A stretch of 64,000 nucleotides of DNA, taken from assembly GCA_034440615.1 (NCBI GenBank), contig JAOTOM010004876.1, positions 285,001 to 349,000 of the forward strand. Direction: 5' to 3'. The position numbers and the translations under genes are program-made. This document shows positions 22,680-33,782 of this stretch, one piece after another. The notes below the pieces were generated by a model, which did no database searches, was not told where the DNA came from, and saw only the letters and a program-made list of their open reading frames with translations. The stretch's first letter is position 1. Every line of letters starts with the position of its first letter. Source of the stretch: Ashinkailepas kermadecensis. Taxonomy: Eukaryota; Arthropoda; Thecostraca; Neolepadidae.

Positions 22680-25600
22680 TAGTCGAATGGGACGGCGGGG
22701 TGTGATGCGGCACAGTGATAGTCGGGCGGGACGGCGGGGTGTGATGCGGCACAGTGATAGTCGGGCGGGACGGCGGGGTGTGATGCGGCACAGTGATAGT
22801 CGGGTGGGACGGCGGGGTGTGATGCGACACAGTGATAGTCGGGTGGGACGGCGGGGTGTGATGCGGCACAGTGATAGTCGGGTGGGACGGCGGGGTGTGA
22901 TGCGACACAGTGATAGTCGGGCGGGACGGCGGGGTGTGATGCGGCACAGTGATAGTCGGGCGGGACGGTGGGGTGTGATGCGGCACAGTGATAGTCGAGC
23001 GGGACGGCGGGGTGTGATGCGGCACAGTGATAGTCGGGTGGGACGGCGGGGTGTGATGCGGCACAGTGATAGTCGGGCGGGACGGCGGGGTGTGATGCGG
23101 CACAGTGATAGTCGGGCGGGACGGCGGGGTGTGATGCGGCACAGTGATAGTCGGGTGGGACGGCGGGGTGTGATGCGGCACAGTGATAGTCGGGTGGGAC
23201 GGCGGGGTGTGATGCGGCACAGTGATAGTCGGGTGGGACGGCGGGGTGTGATATGGCACAGTGATAGTCGGGTGGGACGGCGGGGTGTGATGCGGCACCC
23301 GCTGTGGGGCGGGACGGCGGGGTGTGATGCAGCGACCCGCTGTGGGGCGGGACGGCGGGGTGTGATGCGCACAGTGATAGTCGGATGGGACGGCGGGATG
23401 TGATGCGGCACAGTGATAAGTCGGATGGGACGGCGGGGTGTGATGCGGCACAGTGATAGTCGGGTGGGACGGCGGGGTGTGATGCGGCACAGTGATAGTC
23501 GGGTGGGACGGCGGGGTGTGATGCGGCACAGTGATAGTCGGGTGGGACGGCGGGGTGTGATGCGGCACCGTGATAGTCGGGCGGGACGGCGGGGTGTGAT
23601 GCGGCACCCGCTGATAGTCGGGCGGGACGGCGGGGTGTGATGCGCACAGTGATAGTCGGATGGGACGGCGGGGTGTGATGCGGCACAGTGATAGTCGGGC
23701 GGGACGGCGGGGTGTGATGCGGCACAGTGATAGTCGGGTGGGACGGCGGGGTGTGATGCGGCACAGTGATAGTCGGGTGGGACGGCGGGATGTGATGCGG
23801 CGGACCCGTGTAGTGGGCGGGACGGCGGGGTGTGATGCGGCACAGTGATAGTCGGGTGGGACGGCGGGGTGTGATGCAGCGACCCGTGTGGGCGGGACGG
23901 CGGGGTGTGATGCGACAGTGATAGTCGGGTGGGACGGCGGGGTGTGATGCGGCACAGTGATAGTCGGGCGGGACGGCGGGGTGTGATGCGGCACAGTGAT
24001 AGTCGGGTGGGACGGCGGGGTGTGATGCGGCACAGTGATAGTCGGGTGGGACGGCGGGTTGTGATGCGGCACAGTGATAGTCGGGCGGGACGGCGGGGTG
24101 TGATGCGGCACAGTGATAGTCGGGTGGGACGGCGGGATGTGATGCGGCACAGTGATAGTCGGGTGGGACGGCGGGGTGTGATGCGGCACAGTGATAGTCG
24201 GGTGGGACGGCGGGATGTGATGCGGCACAGTGATAGTCGGGTGGGACGGCGGGGTGTGATGCGGCACAGTGATAGTCGGGTGGGACGGCGGGTTGTGATG
24301 CGGCACAGTGATAGTCGGGTGGGACGGCGGGATGTGATGCGGCGACCAGTGATAGTCGGGCGGGACGGCGGGGTGTGATGCGGCACAGTAATAGTCGGGC
24401 GGGACGGCGGGGTGTGATGCGGCACAGTGATGACGGCGGGTGGGACGGCGGGTGTGATGCGGCACAGTGATAGTCGGGTGGGACGGCGGGATGTGATGCG
24501 GCACAGTGATAGTCGGGCGGGACGGCGGGGTGTGATGCGGCACAGTGATAGTCGGGTGGGACGGCGGGATGTGATGCGGCGGACCCGCTGTGGGGGGACG
24601 GCGGGGTGTGATGCGGCACAGTGATAGTCGGGCGGGACGGCGGGGTGTGATGCGGCACAGTGATAGTCGGGTGGGACGGCGGGATGTGATGCGGCGGACC
24701 CGCTGTGGGGTGGGACGGCGGGGTGTGATGCGGCACAGTGATAGTCGGGCGGGACGGCGGGGTGTGATGCGGCACAGTGATAGTCGGGCGGGACGGCGGG
24801 GTGTGATGCGGCACAGTGATAGTCGGGCGGGACGGCGGGGTGTGATGCGGCACAGTGATAGTCGGGCGGGACGGCGGGGTGTGATGCGGCACAGTGATAG
24901 TCGGGCGGGACGGCGGGGTGTGATGCGGCACAGTGATAGTCGGGCGGGACGGTGGGGTGTGATGCGGCACAGTGATAGTTTAGCGGGACGGCGGGGTGTG
25001 ATGCGGCACAGTGATAGTCTAGCGGGACGGCGGGGTGTGATGCGGCACAGTGATAGTCGGGCGGGACGGCGGGGTGTGATGCGGCGGACCCGCTGTGGGG
25101 TGGGACGGCGGGGTGTGATGCGGCGGACCCGCTGTGGGGCGGGACGGCGGGGTGTGATGCGGCACAGTGATAGTCGGGTGGGACGGCGGGGTGTGATGCG
25201 GCACAGTGATAGTCGGGTGGGACGGCGGGGTGTGATGCGGCACAGTGATAGTCGGGCGGGACGGCGGGGTGTGATGCGGCACAGTGATAGTCGGGTGGGA
25301 CGGCGGGGTGTGATGCGGCGGACCCGCTGTGGGGTGGGACGGCGGGGTGTGATGCGGCACAGTGATAGTCGGGCGGGACGGCGGGGTGTGATGCGGCACA
25401 GTGATAGTCGGGTGGGACGGCGGGGTGTGATGCGGCACAGTGATAGTTTAGCGGGACGGCGGGGTGTGATGCGGCACAGTGATAGTCGGGCGGGACGGCG
25501 GGGTGTGATGCGGCACAGTGATAGTCGGGCGGGACGGCGGGGTGTGATGCGGCACAGTGACCAGTGTGGGGGGACGGTGGGGTGTGATGCGGCAGTGATA

Positions 25601-26610
25601 GTTTAGCGGGACGGCGGGGTGTGATGCGGCACAGTGATAGTCGGGCGGGACGGCGGGGTGTGATGCGGCACAGTGATAGTCGGGTGGGACGGCGGGGTGT
25701 GATGCAGCGGACCCGCTGTGGGGTGGGACGGCGGGGTGTGATGCGGCGGACCCGCTGTGGGGTGGGACGGCGGGGTGTGATGCGGCACAGTGATAGTCGG
25801 GCGGGACGGCGGGGTGTGATGCGGCACAGTGATAGTCGGGTGGGACGGCGGGGTGTGATGCGGCACAGTGATAGTCGGGTGGGACGGCGGGGTGTGATGC
25901 GGCACAGTGATAGTCGGGCGGGACGGCGGGGTGTGATGCGGCACAGTGATAGTCGGGTGGGACGGCGGGGTGTGATGCGGCGGACCCGCTGTGGGGTGGG
26001 ACGGCGGGGTGTGATGCGGCACAGTGATAGTCGGGCGGGACGGCGGGGTGTGATGCGGCACAGTGACAGTCGGGCGGGACGGTGGGGTGTGATGCGGCAC
26101 AGTGATAGTTTGGGTGGGACGGCGGGGTGTGATGCGACACAGTGATAGTCGGGCGGGACGGCGGGGTGTGATGCGGCACAGTGATAGTCGGGTGGGACGG
26201 CGGGGTGTGATGCGGCACAGTGATAGTCGGGTGGGACGGCGGGGTGTGATGCGGCACAGTGATAGTCGGGCGGGACGGCGGGGTGTGATGCGGCACAGTG
26301 ATAGTCGGGTGGGACGGCGGGGTGTGATGCAGCGGACCCGCTGTAGTCGGGTGGGACGGCGGGGTGTGATGCGGCGGACACCGCTGTGGGGCGGGACGGC
26401 GGGGTGTGATGCGGCACAGTGATAGTCGGGCGGGACGGCGGGGTGTGATGCGGCACAGTGATAGTCGGGTGGGACGGCGGGGTGTGATGCGGCGACCCGC
26501 TGTGGGGCGGGACGGCGGGGGTGTGATGCGGCGGACCCGCTGTGGGGCGGGACGGCGGGGTGTGATGCGGCGGACCCGCTGTGGGGCGGGACGGCGGGGT
26601 GTGACGCGGC
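22680..26610. repeat. Satellite array, 39-bp unit, about 100 copies
   Basis: The main unit is 'gacggcggggtgtgatgcgg' plus 'cacagtgatagtcgggygg', with C/T alternating at one site. A second unit type of the same length replaces 'cacagtgatagtcggg' with 'cggacccgctgtgggg' and is scattered through the array. Since 39 is 3x13 and the unit has no stop on the minus strand, all three minus frames are open for hundreds of codons (up to 1350) as 13-residue repeats such as ITPRRPTRLSLCR. These are not credible proteins. One-base indels cluster at about 23283-23410, 23800-23920 and 25555-25600. Confidence 0.97.
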
Positions 26611-26929
26611 GGACCCACTATGCATGACAGGTGGGTCAGTTGTTGGCTAACTCGGCTTTGACTCCTTCCCATCCTAGACGCACCTGCGTCGTGACGTCAG
26701 GGTCTCCGTGGACGTCACCATAGTGTGTGAGGGGCGCACCAGAACCCTGCCACGTGTGAACACGCCCCAAACCAACACAAACTACACCGCACTTTCGCTT
26801 CTTTCTGCAAACTAAACTAGTGCTAAACACCGAATAAGTGAACACCTTGCAGATGGACAAGCGCCGAGACGGCGTGAGATACTTGCACCAATGGTATGCT
26901 GTACATTCACTCTCGGACGTGTGACGCTG

Positions 26930-27410
26930 GACGTGTAACACTAGACGTGTAATACTAGATGTCTAGCACTGGACGTGCAACACTAGACGTGTAACACTGG
27001 ACGTGTAACACTAGAGTGTAACACTGGACGTGTAACACTAGACGTGAAATACTGGACGTGTGTAACACTGGACGTGTAGCACTAGACGTGAAACACTGGA
27101 CGTGTAACACTGGACGTGTAACACTGGACGTGTAACACTAGACTGCAGCACGAGACTGTAACACGAGACATGTAACACTGGACGTATAACACTAGATTGT
27201 AACACTATACGTGTAACACAGGACGTGTAACACTGGACGCGCAACACTGGACGTGTAACACTAGTCGTGTAACACTGGACGTGTAACACTAGACGTGTAA
27301 CACTAGACGTTTAACACTAGACGTGTAACACTAGGCGTGTAACACTAGACGTGTAACACTGGACGTGTAACACTAGACGTGTAATATTTGACGTACAACA
27401 CTGGATACCC
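26930..27410. repeat. Minisatellite, 14-bp unit, about 33 copies
   Basis: Units alternate between 'acactggacgtgta' and 'acactagacgtgta', with a few shortened copies (for example near 27015 and 27142). Directly adjoins the unique sequence that follows the 39-bp satellite. Confidence 0.95.
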
Positions 27411-27429
27411 GTATGTCTGCAGTCAGCTC

Positions 27430-27930
27430 TACACCCGAATTGTCGTGACGGACGCCGGGCCGGGCCGCCCTATCACTGCTAAGTGCCCCTAATTGTCGTG
27501 ACGGGCGTGACGCCGGGCGGCCCTATCACTGCTAAGTGCCCCTAATTGTTGTGACGGGCGTGACGCCGGGCCGCCCTATCACTGCTAAGTGCCCCTAATT
27601 GTCGTGACGGGCGTGACGCCGGGCGGCCCTATCACTGCTAAGTGCCCCTAGTTGTCGTGACGGGCGTGACGCCGGGCGGCCCTATCACTGCTAAGTGCCC
27701 CTAGTTGTCGTGACGGGCGTGACGCCGTGCGGCCCTATCACTGTTAAGTGCCCCTAATTATTGTGACGGGCATGATGCCGGTGTCGTGACGGGCGTGACG
27801 CCGTGCGGCCCTATCACTGTTAAGTGCCCCTAATTATTGTGACGGGCATGATGCCGGGCCGCCCTAGCACTGCTAAGTGCCCCTAGTTGTCGTGACGGGC
27901 GTGACGCCGGGCCGCCCTATCACTGTAAAG
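27430..27930. repeat. Minisatellite, 53-bp unit, about 9 copies
   Basis: Each unit contains 'cccctaattgtcgtgacggg', 'cgtgacgccgggcggcccta' and 'tcactgctaagtg'. A pair near 27725-27860 carries a shared variant ('ttattgtgacgggcatgatg'), which indicates a local duplication of more than one unit. Confidence 0.95.
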
Positions 27931-28106
27931 CGCCGCTAATCAGAGTGAAATTCCTGTCCGATCGGATCACGCACCAATGGCTGGCGCATGAAGACCGATT
28001 GCCTGGAAGGCCGGCTGACGACCCGAGCAGTTCCGTAGGCGGGCGACACGATGGTAATGACTCAGTGTGCGGTGAGGCCGACTGCCAGGCTTAAGTTCGT
28101 AGTGCT

Positions 28107-28376
28107 AACTTGAGCAGCGCTGTTGCATGTACAATATCAAAGGTAACCGTGTGCTGTACACTATTTAAAAGCAATCATCTAAATATTGAATGCCATAAAT
28201 TGAATATATTTTGTCCACGGGGCTTCTTAAGTTCAAGAAGATACGCCGACTTGAACTGAAGAAGCCCCGTGGGCGAAATGTGCTCAATGTATGGCATTTA
28301 ATACTTATGTTATTACTCTGACATAACTTTTAGCATACGGTTAACTTTGGTACTGTGCATGCGAGGTTTAAGTTTG
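28107..28376. repeat. Large imperfect inverted repeat (foldback element) with a 47-bp core stem
   Basis: Core arms 28191-28237 and 28250-28296 are 47 bp each, match at 40 of 47 positions, and enclose a 12-base loop (28238-28249). Pairing continues outward with the arm segment at 28125-28155 ('gtaaccgtgtgct') facing 28331-28362 ('agcatacggttaac' side), so the fold spans about 270 bp. It has no ORF. A MITE or foldback element, or a transcribed hairpin, would all fit. No convincing target duplication was found. Confidence 0.75.
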
Positions 28377-30013
28377 ACTTGTGTGGCGGGGCACGAATAG
28401 AACACTTGAGCTTCGTCATAAAGATCAGCAAGTGAGGAAGCGTCTACACAAGTGGTACACACCTCACAGGGCACTTCACTTCATGCAGCGACACGTGGTT
28501 AGCCCTCGCTTCCACAGTGGTAAGAATCTTCCGCTCAGCACCGCGGAACTCCAAAAGCAGACTTGTGCTTCGCTTGAGATGGGGGGACGGTGGAAATCTC
28601 GAACGAAACGCAGCCCGCCGATATAAGTCATATTCTGTTGCTTCAGATGCTTTCCGATCATTAAGGACAACCAAGCACCTCACAAGGACACAGACAAGGG
28701 CAGTCCGCTGCCGCAGCGCGCCGTGTCCTCCGCGGCTGGGCACGGAAGTGACCGGCCGAGTGTGTCCGTACTGCACACAGACACACACCGTCCCCGGGAT
28801 CGCACAGGGGCTGGCACAGCCACCGCTGACAGGCCAGTCGGCCCACACGTCAAACCCACCCCCCGTCCGGCCGCCGTATCAGCATCCACGCATACACGCA
28901 CGCGCACGCGCATGTGTACATACAGGGATGCTGGTAATCTGGTGGCAGATCCGGTGGCTTGCTTTACCATGCGGAATCGTCGCCTCCATTTTAACCTCCG
29001 AAACACGTATTCATCTGACAGACCAGTGATCAGGGCCTATTTTAACGTACTACTGTGTGTCGATTTGAACACCCAGTCAGCGAAGGTGGGTACCAAATGA
29101 CTCGAAAATAGACAACTACCTGTCAGGCCCGATTTCACTATTTGCAATGGTACGGCGGGTTGCTTCGGAAAATTTGCGTGTCCGAGTTGCAATTTATGGT
29201 TCGCAATTTTATGGGAAGGTATATTAAAGAATAATAATTTGACGCCATGCAACTGAATTCAACTGTCACAGTACCAGCCAATCTCATAGTTGTCTCGTAG
29301 AAGGCGATTGTGGGAGTAGGGTTGGCTGCGAGGCGAGCAGTCCCGACGCGCTGGCGGCTCCAGGGGGAAAGTGGCTATGCTCCCCAATGGCTCTAGAAGG
29401 GCCAAATGGTCCCTCCAAACACTCCGAAATAGTCGAAAATCGCTTGCATACACGTAGTACGGCGTAACAATTAACACTGCATGCCCCTGACGCGGTACAC
29501 AGTCACCCCCACCCCCATCCCCTCGGGCCGTCGGTTGAGATCTCTCGCACCAAAATTTGTCACCCCCCCCTCCTGGTCGCCGGTCGGAGACTACGGTTTG
29601 GTCTCCCACCCCCCACCCCCACAAAAAAACCGGCTGGTTCCGCCAGTGTCTCGACGGATGTGTCAGCTCTTATGACGTGATCAACCAACACTTGAAATCT
29701 CCTCGGACGGTTTGCGCTCTCGCTAGTGCTCGTCAGTCAAGCAGCATACGTTGGAGAGGGGACAACATGAGGCGCAGGCAACGCTGGACTACTTCACAAA
29801 AAGGGAGCGGATTCAGAGCTTGGTGGGTAATGGAGATTTTTGAACATGTAGAAACCCAATTGTCGCTGTCTGAATGTGTGTTCAGTGGTTCACGAGGCTC
29901 GATGAGCACACGTGTAATCCACTCATGGAGCCTATTTCACACGATCGTAATGACGCGTCGCAATGGTTGCTGAACGATAGATCGCTGGATGGTATAACTA
30001 TCATCCAGAGCTA
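28377..30013. other. Unassigned DNA
   Basis: ORFs of 60-170 codons overlap on both strands at 28440-29100 without recognisable domains. Poly-C/A-rich patches lie at 29563-29630. Confidence 0.3.
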
Positions 30014-30246
30014 CTATTGCTTCACAAGTGGACAACAGTGGGCAGCACGGGATTCCTTGACAAGTGGGCAACAGTGGGCAGCACAGGATTCCTTGACAAG
30101 TGGACAACAGTGGGCAGCACGGGATTCCTTGACAAGTGGGCAACAGTGGGCAGCACGGGATTCCTTGACAAGTGGGCAACAGTGGGCAGCACAGGATTCC
30201 TTGACAAGTGGGCAACAGTGGGCAGCACGGGATTCCTTCGCAAGTG
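30014..30246. repeat. Minisatellite, 36-bp unit, about 6.5 copies
   Basis: The unit runs 'ggacaacagtgggcagcacg' plus 'ggattccttgacaagt'. It is interrupted by a SINE at 30247-30417, and related sequence resumes at 30418-30470. Confidence 0.93.
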
Positions 30247-30417
30247 AATGGATTGGATTGTGGCTTTTCGACGCACTCAGCAGCTGAGGCCACATGGCGT
30301 CGCCTGCCTCTCACCCTGGTAGGAATGGCGGGCATCGCAGGGAATCGAACCCCGTACCACTGGCGTGCCAGACGCTCAGCTTAACCACTGCGCTACCGAC
30401 GCCTCCCCCCCCCCCCC
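30247..30417 (-). mobile_element. SINE-B, full-length, tRNA-derived head
   Basis: On the minus strand the head reads GGCGTCGGTAGCGCAGTGGT, with A box TAGCGCAGTGG (30385-30395) and B box GGTTCGATTCC (30341-30351). The body then continues into GGCGACGCCATGTGGCCTCA and a tail GTGCGTCGAAAAGCCACAAT. The tail is the same module as in SINE-A and the LINEs. The insertion sits inside the minisatellite. The 9-mer tcgcaagtg flanks it (30238-30246 and 30418-30426), either a target duplication or neighbouring repeat copies. A poly-C run separates head and flank. Confidence 0.8.
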
Positions 30418-30423
30418 TCGCAA

Positions 30424-31050
30424 GTGGGCAGCAGCGGGCAGCACCGGATGTCTTCGCAGGTGGGCACCTGGGAGTTGGGCAGTGGCGATCTCGCTGTCCT
30501 GGTGGCTGACATCACCGCCATCTTCGCCGGAGTACAGGAGTTCCAACGCAGCGACCTGCCTCTTCCCGAGTTTGGCCAAGCCCGCGACTCAGCCCTGGGA
30601 GATCTGAGTGTGATGGAGTCTCAGCCGTGCGTGGGTGGTCGAGAGGATCAGCTGATGTCACAGTCATGCCGGATACCAGACACCGGACGGACCGCTGCCT
30701 GCATCCAGACGTGTGCCGAACAACCAGGTCCATGCAATGAGAGTCTTATGACGACATTCGTGAGAGTCTGTGGCCATCCAGGTCCTATCAGATCGACTAA
30801 AGGTCGAAGAACATGCTATGTGCAAGACAATGCAGGATCTGCTAGAGGCTGGCGATGCAGCAGAATTCGTCACAGTAGGAAAAGGACTCGTGGCGGATCT
30901 GTTTGGGAGGAAATGATCGACAGCTTCACCACTGACGGGTTTAATTCGTGGCTGAAAATGAACAGAACAGTATGCAAGGATGGCACGAAACGTCTTATTG
31001 AAATGTTCTGCGACGGTGTTGCTGCTGGAAGCGACTGCTGGAAGCGTTGA
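30424..31050 (+). other. Unrecognised open frame, 208 codons
   Basis: Open from within minisatellite remnants to a TGA at 31048. The second half (about 30720-31050) is compositionally ordinary, with several Cys and charged residues and an end FCDGVAAGSDCWKR. I do not recognise it. There is no clear splice acceptor, homologous neighbour or codon bias to prove that it is coding. It could be an exon of an unknown gene or chance. Confidence 0.2.
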
Positions 31051-31957
31051 TGTGCCTGTCACCTCATCGTATGGCTACGAATAGTTCAGTTTCGTATAAC
31101 AATATCGCGTGGTCAGAACACAAGCTCTCCATGTCAAATGAAACTGCAAACGGCCGCCTGCTGGTAGCTGGAAACGGGAATTGGGGATCCTGGGCTGGGA
31201 CCCGTACCCGGCGCTCGCGTATTTTCGAAAATCGCACGCGACGGACCCCCACGCCGAACGCAGCCAGGTACAAGCAGCAGGAGCTTCGTTTGCAAACTAA
31301 ATCGAACCACTGGGAAGACGTGATGTCTTCAGCAAGATTGTGTAACGAGAATTGGTATAAATTGTGCGTCGTTTTACCCGTTCAAATACCGCTGCCTTTC
31401 CGTGTGGCATCGTCCCCTCACAGGAGGTCCTTCCGAAGAGAGGATCCTAGAAGAGGATCCCACTATATATCTCGCCGTCAGCTGCAACCCCCACAGTGAT
31501 AAATTATTGGTGCAATAGGGTGGAATATACCACATTCTGAACACTGAATCGACATCCCTACCAAAGAAGTATCGACATCGTGCCTTGCGATTAGTCTTCA
31601 TGAAGTCTTCATATCTAATTTCCAACAGTATCTTGTTGATAGGTATCATCCTTGTACTCACCATTGTTGATTGTGGTGCAGGAAATCTCTTAACACAATC
31701 CCAGGTAAGGAGATTACTCATGAAGTGGTCTGTTATACAATCAGTTGATAAGAATGGGTATTTTGTATTGTTATCGCTAAAATAGTTATCCTTAAACTAA
31801 TAATGTCAAAACAAAGGAAAGAGGTGCAAGTATGGGTACGCTGTTGGATAAACGTATTAATACCAGGTTATAAATATATTAATAAAAATGTTCAAACTTC
31901 TTGACATACCTAATATCATCGCTGTGAAGGTGTCCTGAAAGTTTCATACACCTCCTT
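31051..31957. other. Unassigned DNA
   Basis: No recognisable gene. AT-rich from about 31500. Confidence 0.3.
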
Positions 31958-32270
31958 CTATTTCTAAATGTATTTTCCAGCATGTCCTCATTTGAGGACA
32001 CCGGACGGAAGTGGGATGTTTTTTCCAATAAATCGCAACAGGCAGCATTGCGTTTTACAACAGTTCGCGCATCGCTTATAGCGAAGTTCAACTGCAACAA
32101 TGGTGCAAATACTTTCTGAACAAACACTCACGCTTGCAAACACGAAAGAGCATGCACCGTTGCATGAATGCATGTGTTCATGCATGCATCCTTGCATGCA
32201 TTTTTCTTGACATGTACGCATCGTTACACGCATACGAGATAAGAACGTTGGTCGTGCTGAGACCCTTTGG

Positions 32271-32322
32271 TTGGTTATTTGGGCTTAGGGGCGCGCCGAC
32301 TACGAGGTCATTTAGCGCCTAT
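32271..32322 (+). mobile_element. Ultra-short retroposon (3' tail module) with 14-bp target duplication
   Basis: A 52-bp insert, tail-first: 'ttggttatttgggcttaggg', then 'gcgcgccgactacgaggtca', ending 'tttagcgcctat'. It is flanked by ctgagaccctttgg (32257-32270) and ctgaaaccctttgg (32323-32336), 13 of 14 identical. The GGCGC...GCGCC hairpin is intact. It lies inside the piggyBac element, so it is younger than that element. Confidence 0.85.
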
Positions 32323-32591
32323 CTGAAACCCTTTGGATGATATTAGCTTAGAAACGTTCATTTTGTCCAATTAGTGGCGAAACACTGATGGCACAGATAA
32401 AAAGCAGTGTAGTATGTATTGCCCACACTTCAGTGAACAACAATCCAGCTCGGCAACGAACAGTGGACACAGTCGGTGAGTACCATCTCCGCCACTTAAA
32501 TCGCAATCACATTTGGAGTGAAACAATATGTATGACACACAAGGGCGCTGAGAAAAGCCGAGTACTTCTTGACACTACTACGAACTACGCA

Positions 32592-33782
32592 CTACTTGTT
32601 ATGGTACGGCCTAAAGCAGGGGATGCAGAGCACGACCCGACACTTCTCGCAGTCCGAGCGAGGCTTGCCGGTGCATGAAGGTCCTTGGCAGCGCCGCTTC
32701 TTGTCGGCCATGTCGATGAAGTGGCCCACCTGGTTGTACCGCATATCCCGGATACCGCATATACTGGGTGACGATAGCGCTCGGTAAAGATCCGAATCCG
32801 AATTCAGGTAGACGACAGCGATTTTCCTCCGGAATTGCATCATGCTCAGAGAGCTGTCCGCTGCATGGCGGTGTAAGATCCAGTCGTTCACCACCCCCAT
32901 GCCCAGCATCCGCGTGAAGAGACACCGATACCACTTCTTCCCGCGGATGTTCGTGCTGTACCTGTCGCACAGCAAGTCACGCTCGCCAATGCCACCCATA
33001 AACTTGTTGTAGTTGTGTATCATGCGTGGTTGATCCATGAACCTGTGGGCTCGCTCGGATCTGTCCCACCGTTTGACGCGTTCTCATTGTTCTGGAAGTG
33101 GATGTACGCCTTCAGCTTCAGATATCTTTGTCGTATAATGGCGCATTGCACTGTTTCTACTCCGATATCATCGGCGGTTAACCAGTAGTGGCGTTCACTG
33201 GGGAGTTGATGGCATCCAGAATGTAGGAGAATGCCGATGAACGTCTTAAACTCGCCAGTCGTTAGCTGAACAGCTGATAATTTTTGGCTTTGAGCGCATA
33301 TCGCAGCGCTTTGTTGATGACATGCACATACATGTCCTCGGTGAACATCTTCTCGAACAGCAGGACTGGGGACGTATCCTACAGAGTTTTCATCAGTGCT
33401 TGTAAGCGCCGTTAGCTCCGTCTGTTGTTGCTGGAAGCCCAGTGTATTCAGGTAGCTTCTTGAGCCAACTGCGATCGCTTGCTGTAACACTGGGTAGCTT
33501 GCTTTGGCGCGCCGGTTGATTGTTTGCTTTGCCTTCCTCCGAACAGACATGGGCTTCCACGTATCCGGGTACGTCCTGGAGCGCAGCGTCCCTGTCAGTG
33601 ACAATGTAATCTTCCTCTTCATCCTCGTCTGTTAGTTCGTCCACAACCGGTGGTGGCAATGCCACAATGTCCACAGAGTCAGCATCACTGGCCGCGAAGC
33701 TGCCAGTTTCAATCAGCTGTAGAGCTTCCTCCACCGCTAGGACCTTTTCCCGTCGCATAATCACGCACGGGAGAAGTGGCAA
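32592..33782 (-). pseudogene. piggyBac-like transposase, broken
   Basis: The N-terminal part (33393-33782) has the family's acidic start with SVDIVALPPPV and LTDEDEEEDY. A second frame holds SPVLLFEKMFTEDMY (about 33330-33375). A third piece, FKTFIGILLHSGCHQLPSER to IRQRYLKLKAYIHF (about 33070-33250), is the start of the DDE_Tnp_1_7 core. The C-terminal part (32592-33038) has YNKFMGG and a Cys-rich end (CQGPSCTGK, CEKC, LCIPCF). There are at least two frameshifts. The middle of the core, where piggyBac transposases carry their first two catalytic Asp, is deleted at about 33040. The third catalytic position, normally MGGVD, reads MGGIG. It cannot be active. Confidence 0.85.

Noticed and set aside
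22620..26672. A 1350-codon minus-strand open frame and its companions of 781 and 627 codons
   Set aside because: They are translations of a 39-bp satellite in all three minus-strand registers. The period is a multiple of three and the unit lacks stops, so openness is guaranteed without selection.
26930..27930. CRISPR-like array
   Set aside because: Units are directly abutting tandem repeats with no unique spacers, and the genome is animal.
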